Source: Spirochaetaceae bacterium
GTDB lineage: Bacteria > Spirochaetota > Spirochaetia > Treponematales > Treponemataceae
Reading direction: 5' to 3'
DNA length: 10,365 bases
NCBI GenBank assembly: GCA_031272345.1
Contig: JAISTZ010000148.1
Coordinates: 1 to 10,365, forward strand
Below the pieces are notes generated by a model. It saw nothing but the letters and a program-made list of their open reading frames with translations, had not been told where the DNA came from and ran no database searches. Positions 5,431-10,365 of this stretch are shown here, one piece after another (within the stretch, counting starts at the first letter, position 1; each line of letters begins with the position of its first letter). The position numbers and the translations under genes are program-made.

Positions 5431-5466
5431 GTGGTTTTTCCCGGGTTCGAGTCAGGGGCTCCCGGC
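5431..5466 (+). repeat. 36-base direct repeat, copy B
   Basis: Same orientation as copy A (4264-4299) and identical at 34 of 36 positions. It sits in the 199-base gap between the convergent hicA and minus-strand antitoxin genes. The other contents of that gap are the possible fragment at 5307-5426 and about 40 bases with no recognisable feature. Confidence 0.8.
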
Positions 5467-5506
5467 GTAGAGGCTGGGAATCTGAAGATACCGTCCTGCC
5501 GTCTGC

Positions 5507-5737
5507 TCACACAATTTTTCTGTCTTTGATTGCGTCCAAAATATCGTCCATCGTTATATTCGCGTTGACGCCCTGTATTGCTGCCAGCGGAGACATTGAT
5601 TCCTCCCCGGTGTCCGCAACCGGCGACAGTTTGAATTTTCGCCCGTCCCGCCATCTTATCAGGACATCCTCCCGCATAGCGGTCTCGAAAAGTTTCGGAA
5701 GATTGCGCCGGGCGTCGGCATAATTGTACAGCGTCAT
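5507..5737 (-). CDS. Phd/YefM-like antitoxin
   Basis: A 76-residue protein. Its N-terminus (M-T-L-Y-N-Y-A-D-A-R-R-N-L-P-K-L-F) has the helix-strand start typical of Phd/YefM antitoxins, followed by V-L-I-R-W-R-D-G-R-K-F-K-L-S-P-V (25-40), the two strands that complete the DNA-binding dimer fold. The C-terminal part (I-T-M-D-D-I-L-D-A-I) is the acidic helix expected to wrap the toxin. It follows the PIN toxin by 3 bases. A strong AAGGAG (5749-5744), located within the last codons of the toxin, lies 6 bases from its ATG, so it should be translated well and coupled to the toxin. The family call rests on pattern alone and is less certain than that of the toxin. Confidence 0.72.
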   Translation of the reverse strand: MTLYNYADARRNLPKLFETAMREDVLIRWRDGRKFKLSPVADTGEESMSPLAAIQGVNANITMDDILDAIKDRKIV

Positions 5738-5740
5738 GTT

Positions 5741-6145
5741 TTACTCCTTGCCGCACACATCAAGTTTAAGCGCTCGTCCGGTTTGCGCCATTGAACCATC
5801 AAGCGTCACCAGCGGTAAACCCAATCTGGATGCGGCTTCCAGATAGTAGGCATCATACGCGAAAATACCATACCGGCAGGCGATTTTTAGCGCGCCCGTT
5901 ATGCCGGCATTGACCTTGCGCAACGGTATCTCCGTAAAGCGCTGATATGCCGTGAGCAAATCCGCCTCTGCAATTTTATGTCGTCTGAACAGATTGATAA
6001 GCCCGTTGCCGATTTCAGCATCAATCATCTCAGGCGAAACCAATGCGGCGCCCCTGGTCCAGGCAATCACCTTATCGCGGCTCGGCTCGTTGAGGATAAT
6101 AGCCATTATCGCGCTGGCATCGATCACCTTTTCCGCAACATACAT
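5741..6145 (-). CDS. vapC: PIN-domain ribonuclease toxin (VapC-like)
   Basis: A 134-residue PIN-domain protein with all four acidic metal-binding positions: Asp9 in V-I-D-A-S-A, Glu44 in I-D-A-E-I-G, Asp98 in A-Y-D-A-Y-Y-L-E-A-A and Asp116 in T-L-D-G. VapC toxins cleave RNA, often tRNA or rRNA, in a Mg2+-dependent way. The gene is full length and apparently intact. It precedes its antitoxin, the reverse of the usual vapBC order, and is paired with a Phd/YefM-like rather than a typical AbrB-like VapB partner. The ATG at 6145 has no Shine-Dalgarno. A consensus promoter upstream places the transcript start on that A, so translation is probably leaderless. Confidence 0.85.
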   Translation of the reverse strand: MYVAEKVIDASAIMAIILNEPSRDKVIAWTRGAALVSPEMIDAEIGNGLINLFRRHKIAEADLLTAYQRFTEIPLRKVNAGITGALKIACRYGIFAYDAYYLEAASRLGLPLVTLDGSMAQTGRALKLDVCGKE

Positions 6146-6151
6146 GCTTTT

Positions 6152-6180
6152 AGGATAAAGGGGTTAGGGCGGAATGTCAA
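6152..6180 (-). promoter_or_regulatory. Promoter of the vapC-antitoxin operon, leaderless
   Basis: Read on the minus strand: TTGACA (6180-6175), a 17-base spacer, then TATCCT (6157-6152). The predicted start, seven bases beyond the -10, is 6145, the A of the vapC ATG. The -35 is a perfect consensus. The 130-base gap to pepT also holds the pepT promoter facing the other way. Confidence 0.75.
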
Positions 6181-6240
6181 GATCAGAAATGCGGCAGGAG
6201 GTTGTTTTTTGGGCGAGAGTCCTTGCAGCGGGCGCCCCCC

Positions 6241-6269
6241 TTGATGCGGCGCTTCCTTTCCGCTACACT
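6241..6269 (+). promoter_or_regulatory. Promoter of the pepT operon, leaderless
   Basis: TTGATG (6241-6246), a 17-base spacer and TACACT (6264-6269) are followed by CATCCC and then the ATG at 6276. The expected transcription start is the A of that ATG. No purine-rich ribosome site precedes the codon, which agrees with a leaderless transcript. Confidence 0.6.
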
Positions 6270-6275
6270 CATCCC

Positions 6276-7532
6276 ATGACCCCATCGTCCCAGGATTTTT
6301 CGGCCGCCCTCCTGGAGCGGTTTTTGCGCTATGTCCGCCTGTGCACCACCAGCGATCCCCAGGCCGCTGACCGGGGTGTCATGCCGTCCACGGGGGGACA
6401 GCGGGACTTTGCGGAGCTTCTTCGCGGGGAGCTCGCCGCCCTGGGGCTGGAGGACGCCCGCGTCACGGAACACGGGTACGTGTGCGCCAGGCTCCCCCCG
6501 TCCCCGGGGCTGGAGGGAGCGCCCTGCGTCTGCTTTCTGGCCCACATGGACACGTCGGAGGCCGCCCCGGGGAAGGACGTACACCCCCTGGTGACGGAGC
6601 GCTATTCCGGCGCTGCGATTCCCCTCAGGGACGGGGTGGTCCTTGACCCTGCCGGGGATGAGGCCCTGGCAAAAGCCGCGGGGGAGACCATCGTGCACGG
6701 TGACGGCAGCACCCTCCTGGGGGCGGACGACAAGGCGGGAATCGCTGAAATCATCACGGCCCTGGAAGCCCTCAGGGACAGACCGGAGGCGGCTCACGGG
6801 CCGGTGGAGGTGATTTTTTCCCCCGACGAAGAGACCGGCCACGGCATGGACCGGGTTCCCCTCGATTGGATCAGGGCAAAGGCGGCCTACACCCTCGACG
6901 GGGGGGGCGCGCCGGAGCTTGAAGCCGAGTGCTTCAACGCCTACAAGAGCGACGTCCTCTTCACGGGGGTCGCCATGCACACGGGGACCGCCCGGCCCGG
7001 CATGGTGAACGCGGTCAACCTGGCGGCGGACCTGGTGTCCCTTTTGCCCCGGCACGAATCCCCGGAAACCACCGACGGCCGCCAGGGGTTTTTTGCGCCC
7101 ATATCCGTCTCCGGGTCAATTGAACGGGCGGCGGTTCAGGTGTTTGTGCGGGACTTTGATTCAAAGGCCATGGAGGAGCGCCTCAAGACCGTGGAGACCC
7201 TCTCGGAGGCCGTGCGCCGCAAGTACCGGGGGAGCACGGTGTCGGTCACCCACACCAGGCAGTACGTCAACATGAAGGGGGGCATCCAAAAATCCCCCCC
7301 GGTCACGGCGCTCCTGGTGGAGGCCGTGCGGAACGCCGGGGCCGAACCGGTCTTTAAGCCCATCCGGGGGGGCACCGACGGCTCCAGACTCACCGAAATG
7401 GGCATCCCCACGCCGAATATTTTTACCGGGGGCCACAATTTTCATTCACGAAGGGAATGGGCGTCCCTTGACCAGATGATTCTGGCAACGAGGACCGTCA
7501 TCGAACTCATCATATTATGGGGGAAACAATGA
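6276..7532 (+). CDS. pepT: Peptidase T (tripeptide aminopeptidase, M20B)
   Basis: A 418-residue cytoplasmic zinc enzyme that removes the N-terminal residue of tripeptides. The M20 metal-site motifs appear in order: His90 and Asp92 in L-A-H-M-D-T, the bridging Asp151 in G-A-D-D-K-A-G, Glu185/Glu186 in S-P-D-E-E-T-G, Asp208 in T-L-D-G-G and His390 in G-G-H-N-F-H-S. R-G-G-T-D-G-S-R-L (364-372) is the family signature. The ATG at 6276 is chosen over the in-frame one at 6174 because family members begin close to L-L-E-R-F-L-R-Y-V, because the extra 34 residues look non-coding, and because a promoter ends 6 bases upstream. Its stop overlaps the next start (ATGA), so pepT leads a three-gene operon with the TSCPD gene and murA. 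Confidence 0.9.
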   Translation: MTPSSQDFSAALLERFLRYVRLCTTSDPQAADRGVMPSTGGQRDFAELLRGELAALGLEDARVTEHGYVCARLPPSPGLEGAPCVCFLAHMDTSEAAPGKDVHPLVTERYSGAAIPLRDGVVLDPAGDEALAKAAGETIVHGDGSTLLGADDKAGIAEIITALEALRDRPEAAHGPVEVIFSPDEETGHGMDRVPLDWIRAKAAYTLDGGGAPELEAECFNAYKSDVLFTGVAMHTGTARPGMVNAVNLAADLVSLLPRHESPETTDGRQGFFAPISVSGSIERAAVQVFVRDFDSKAMEERLKTVETLSEAVRRKYRGSTVSVTHTRQYVNMKGGIQKSPPVTALLVEAVRNAGAEPVFKPIRGGTDGSRLTEMGIPTPNIFTGGHNFHSRREWASLDQMILATRTVIELIILWGKQ

Positions 7533-7780
7533 CCTTTCAAAATTCCGGCACCTGTTCTTCCGCGGTCGACTTTGACTTGAAGGACGGAGTCATTCACAAT
7601 GTGCGGTTCACCAGGGGCTGCGACGGCAACCTCAAGGCGATTGCCAAGCTGGTCGAGGGCCGGCGGGCGGAGGAGATAATCGCCCTGTTCAAGGGACACC
7701 AATGCAAGGGCCGTCCCACCAGTTGCGCGGACCAGTTCGCCCGGGCTCTGGAGCGGGGCCTTGCGGCCCAGGGAGCCTGA
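7529..7780 (+). CDS. TSCPD-domain protein, TIGR03905-like, four cysteines
   Basis: An 83-residue protein that is almost entirely one TSCPD domain: G-T-C-S-S-A-V-D-F at the N-terminus, R-G-C-D-G-N-L, then H-Q-C-K-G-R-P-T-S-C-A-D-Q. The four cysteines (9, 31, 59, 66) are in the positions conserved in this small family and may bind a metal or act in redox chemistry; the function is unknown. The same domain is found at the C-terminus of some B12-dependent ribonucleotide reductases. The start at 7529 follows GGGGGAA and overlaps the pepT stop; an ATG at 7517 would add four residues. It precedes murA by 6 bases. The motif reads T-S-C-A-D rather than T-S-C-P-D. Confidence 0.8.
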   Translation: MTFQNSGTCSSAVDFDLKDGVIHNVRFTRGCDGNLKAIAKLVEGRRAEEIIALFKGHQCKGRPTSCADQFARALERGLAAQGA

Positions 7781-7786
7781 GGCCCC

Positions 7787-9082
7787 ATGAGCGAATACCG
7801 TATCGAGGGGGGCTATCCCATCAAGGGGGCCATTACCGCCAGCGGCAACAAGAACGCCGCCCTTCCCTGTATCGCGGCGGCCCTCCTCACGGACGAGGAG
7901 GTCGTGCTCCGCAACATCCCGGCCATCGAGGACGTGGGGGTCATGTTCGAGGTGCTCCGGGCCCTGGGAGTCTCCGTGTCCCAGGAGGGGGCCGGGGTGT
8001 GGCGGTGCAGGGCGGAGAAGCCGGTGTCGAACATCCCGGAGGAGCTCTCCCAAAAAATCCGCGCGTCGATCCTCTTCGCCGGGCCCCTCCTGGCCCGCAC
8101 GGGCAGGGCCTTCCTGCCGCCCCCCGGGGGCGACGTCATCGGGCGGCGCAGGCTGGACACGCATTTCCTTGCCCTCACTGAACTTGGAGCGCGGGTGTCC
8201 ACCGAGGGGGCCTTCGGGTTCTCGGTGAATAAGCTCATCGGGGCCGACATTTTCCTTGACGAGATGTCCGTCACGGCCACGGAGAACGCGATTATGGCGG
8301 CATCCCTGGCAAAGGGCGACACGGTGATTTCCAACGCCGCAAGCGAGCCCCACATCCAGGACCTCTGCCGGATGTTGAACGCCATGGGCGCAAAAATCTC
8401 CGGCCTGGGCAGCAACATCCTCCGCATCCGGGGGGTCAAGGAACTGCACGGCTGCGATTTCACCATCGGCCCGGACTACATGGAAATCGGCTCCTACATC
8501 GGCCTCGCCGCGGCCACCAGGGGGTCCATCACGATTCACGGGGTGAATCCCAGGGACATGCGGCCGATCCAACTGTCCTTCAAAAAACTCGGCATCCGCT
8601 GGACGATTCAGGAGGACGGCGGCCCGGCGGCGGGACTCGCCTCGCTCTTTGTGCCCATGGAGCAGACCCTCCAGGTGAACAGCGACCTGGGGGGCATGAT
8701 TCCCAAGATTGACGACGCCCCCTGGCCGGGATTCCCCCCGGACCTCACGAGCATTATGACCGTGGTGGCAACCCAGGTTGAGGGCACCGTGCTGATTCAC
8801 GAGAAGATGTTCGAGTCCCGGATGTTCTTTGTGGATAAGCTCATCAGCATGGGCGCCAGAATCACCCTCTGCGACCCCCACCGCGCCGTGGTCACCGGGC
8901 CGAGCACCCTCCACGGGGAGCACCTGGTGTCCCCGGACGTGCGGGCCGGGATGGCCCTGGTGATCGCCGCCATGTCTGCCAGGGGCGAAAGCGTCATCAG
9001 CAACATCTACCAGGTTGAACGGGGGTACGAAAACCTCGCCGGCCGGCTCCAGGGCCTGGGAGCTCACATCGAGCGGGCATGA
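7787..9082 (+). CDS. murA: UDP-N-acetylglucosamine 1-carboxyvinyltransferase (MurA), Asp-type active site
   Basis: A 431-residue EPSP-synthase-fold enzyme, slightly longer than E. coli MurA (419). It transfers enolpyruvate from PEP to UDP-GlcNAc in the cytoplasm, the first committed step of peptidoglycan synthesis. Lys22 and Asn23 in S-G-N-K-N-A-A-L bind substrate, the catalytic Asp is in F-P-P-D-L-T-S, and D-V-R-A-G near the C-terminus carries the conserved Arg. The mobile active-site loop reads P-P-G-G-D-V-I-G: Asp116 (codon 8132-8134) stands where E. coli has Cys115. This is the natural variant that prevents fosfomycin alkylation, so the enzyme should be active but fosfomycin-insensitive. 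It is the last gene of the pepT operon and converges on comEC with a 19-base gap. A second homologous enzyme acting on another substrate cannot be excluded. Confidence 0.9.
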   Translation: MSEYRIEGGYPIKGAITASGNKNAALPCIAAALLTDEEVVLRNIPAIEDVGVMFEVLRALGVSVSQEGAGVWRCRAEKPVSNIPEELSQKIRASILFAGPLLARTGRAFLPPPGGDVIGRRRLDTHFLALTELGARVSTEGAFGFSVNKLIGADIFLDEMSVTATENAIMAASLAKGDTVISNAASEPHIQDLCRMLNAMGAKISGLGSNILRIRGVKELHGCDFTIGPDYMEIGSYIGLAAATRGSITIHGVNPRDMRPIQLSFKKLGIRWTIQEDGGPAAGLASLFVPMEQTLQVNSDLGGMIPKIDDAPWPGFPPDLTSIMTVVATQVEGTVLIHEKMFESRMFFVDKLISMGARITLCDPHRAVVTGPSTLHGEHLVSPDVRAGMALVIAAMSARGESVISNIYQVERGYENLAGRLQGLGAHIERA

Positions 9083-9101
9083 GCCCCGGCGCTCCGCTCC
9101 G

Positions 9102-10365
9102 TCACCGTGCCCGGAGGGCGGGGAACCGGGCGAAGAGCTTCACGATGCCGAGCATGAGGCCGTAGAGGGCGTTCATCAGGGTTCCCGCGGGGAAGGTCAG
9201 GGCGGGGAAGAGGAGGATGAGGGCGAAGCAGGCGATTCCCGTAAGGATGAACACCGTCACCAGGGGGGACACGGCGACCGACGCGGCGATGCCCACGGGG
9301 GTGAGGACGCCGAAGACCCGCCAGGTGACCGGGGCTGTGGCGATGAAGGCCCCCGCGGAGGCGGACAGGTCCGAGGCGAAGGGGAAGGAGGGAATCCGGC
9401 GGAGGAGGGATTCCACGGCCTTCCCCGCGACAAGGAGTCCCCCCAGGCCCAGGTACGACAGGATGAAGGACAGGCTCAGGGCGTCCGCCGGGGCGATTAC
9501 CGTGTGGACCACGAAGGCAAGGGCCAGAATCGCGGTCATGCTTGATTTTTTGCCCGAAAGGCCGCAGAAAAAGCTCAGCAAAAAACACAGGAAGGCCCGC
9601 CGCAGGGACGGGGTGAACCCGGCGAACCACACGAACAGAATCACCATGATGAGCGACAGGGCCGAGCCGAAGCGTTTGCTCACCCCTTTGCCCAGGGCGC
9701 GGGAAAACCCCGTGAATATGGACAGGTGCATCCCCGAAAGGGCCAGCACGTGGGCCAGCCCGGCGGCGGTGAACGCGGCGGCGAGGGTGTCCTCGGTGTA
9801 TTCCCTGCTCCCGGTGACCAGGGCCAGGAAGAGCCCCCCGGCCCGTCCCCAGGCATAGAGGACCCGGCGGAAAAAGAGGCGGCCCCGGGAGCGGAACAGG
9901 GCCAGGGAATCCCAGGGGCCCGTCCTTTCGGCGCGGGCATAGGCGGCGCTCCGTGCGATGAACAAATCCCCCGAGGTCCTGCCCTCCAGGGTGAGTCTGA
10001 TCCCCGCGTCCACAAAGGGCAGCTCCGCGTCCTCCGCGCCCTGATTTTTTTGCGCCAGGGCCCGCCCCCCGGAATAGAGCTTCCCCGGAAAGGACGCCTC
10101 CATCAGGGCCGCGGGATAGAGCACGGTCATTGTGCCCCTGGCCTGGCTTTCCAGGGCATAGTCCCCGTGGTCCGTCCGGACGCGCTCCACCGCAAGGGTG
10201 AAGCGGTAATTCGCCCCGGTCTTGCCCGGGTTCGACGCTACCCGCCCGGTGACTCCCGTGACGGCCTGGGGCGCAACCAGGGATTGCACCCGTGTTTGTT
10301 GCCGGGGCAGAGCTCCGGCGTAGAGGAGGGCCGCGAACAGGATCGCCGCGGCGATAAGGTGGGTG
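9102..10365 (-). CDS. comEC: ComEC/Rec2-family DNA-uptake channel protein (5' end outside window)
   Basis: About 420 residues are visible on the minus strand, running off the right edge. The frame stays open past the GTG at 10289, where the upstream residues form a membrane helix (L-I-A-A-A-I-L-F-A-A-L-L-Y-A-G), so that GTG is internal. A soluble DUF4131/OB-fold-like segment (about 10270-9930) is followed by the Competence domain with the hallmark A-H-V-L-A-L-S-G-M-H-L-S-I (9755-9717). T-P-S-L-R-R-A-F and a series of membrane helices come next. ComEC carries single-stranded DNA across the inner membrane in natural transformation. The protein ends right after the membrane domain, with no C-terminal metallo-beta-lactamase-like nuclease domain. 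It is convergent with murA and no terminator is evident between them. Confidence 0.85.
   Translation of the reverse strand, partial: THLIAAAILFAALLYAGALPRQQTRVQSLVAPQAVTGVTGRVASNPGKTGANYRFTLAVERVRTDHGDYALESQARGTMTVLYPAALMEASFPGKLYSGGRALAQKNQGAEDAELPFVDAGIRLTLEGRTSGDLFIARSAAYARAERTGPWDSLALFRSRGRLFFRRVLYAWGRAGGLFLALVTGSREYTEDTLAAAFTAAGLAHVLALSGMHLSIFTGFSRALGKGVSKRFGSALSLIMVILFVWFAGFTPSLRRAFLCFLLSFFCGLSGKKSSMTAILALAFVVHTVIAPADALSLSFILSYLGLGGLLVAGKAVESLLRRIPSFPFASDLSASAGAFIATAPVTWRVFGVLTPVGIAASVAVSPLVTVFILTGIACFALILLFPALTFPAGTLMNALYGLMLGIVKLFARFPALRAR

Noticed and set aside
5431..5466. Possible tRNA 3' end or att site, because copy B contains GGTTCGAGTC
   Set aside because: The bases flanking the TTCGAGT do not form a T stem, no acceptor, D or anticodon arms fit, and copy A lacks the TTC.
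4076..6146. CRISPR array or tandem-repeat array in the AT-richer middle
   Set aside because: Only two copies of the 36-base repeat exist, 1.17 kb apart, with genes rather than spacers between them.
6174..6275. N-terminal extension of pepT from the ATG at 6174
   Set aside because: The 34 extra residues resemble nothing, overlap two opposite promoters, and precede the usual M20B start; no ribosome site is present.
7442..9067. A 541-codon open frame on the minus strand across murA
   Set aside because: It is antisense to a clearly recognised murA, reads as low-complexity Gly/His/Arg-rich sequence, and is an effect of GC-rich codon usage.
10222..10237. Third copy of the 36-base repeat in comEC (shares CCCGGGTTCGA)
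   Set aside because: Only about 11 bases match, and they lie inside conserved coding sequence; most likely chance.

Overview
The window looks like chromosomal DNA of a moderately GC-rich spirochaete, most likely a Treponema relative. This is inferred from gene content, not from a search: a divergent Rnf ion pump, a GH57-like protein beside it, a MurA with Asp in place of the catalytic Cys, and HicBA and PIN/Phd toxin-antitoxin pairs. The housekeeping genes are GC-rich and packed with ATGA-type overlaps. The middle, about 4080-6170, is visibly more AT-rich and looks like accessory DNA.

Left block (1-4075, + strand): five tightly packed or overlapping genes, probably one operon. They are the 3' end of rnfE, rnfA, a 65-residue membrane protein, a 625-residue protein with the GH57 4-alpha-glucanotransferase architecture but without its catalytic motifs, and an MFS transporter. 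RnfE and RnfA are the paired membrane subunits of an electron-transfer-driven ion pump. The roles of the other three are unknown, but overlap with rnfA suggests shared expression.

Middle block (4076-6146): a 170-base palindrome-rich stretch with a perfect 15-bp hairpin, then three toxin-antitoxin loci within 1.75 kb. (i) A DUF1902-type HicB antitoxin is fused at its stop codon to the last ~23 codons of a hicA whose front is missing. (ii) An intact hicB-hicA pair has its own sigma70-like promoter. (iii) On the minus strand a PIN toxin precedes a Phd/YefM-like antitoxin. Two near-identical 36-base direct repeats (4264-4299 and 5431-5466) bracket loci (i) and (ii).

Right block (6276-10365): pepT, a small four-cysteine TSCPD protein and murA form a + strand operon. 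comEC runs convergently on the minus strand and leaves the window at its 5' end. Both vapC and pepT have good -35/-10 boxes whose predicted transcription start falls on the A of the ATG, so both transcripts are predicted to be leaderless.

The observations most worth following are the GH57 pseudoenzyme inside an rnf operon, the RnfA without its usual first cysteine, the hicA deletion scar, the repeats around the toxin-antitoxin island, and the paired leaderless promoters. No complete new defence or mobile system is visible.
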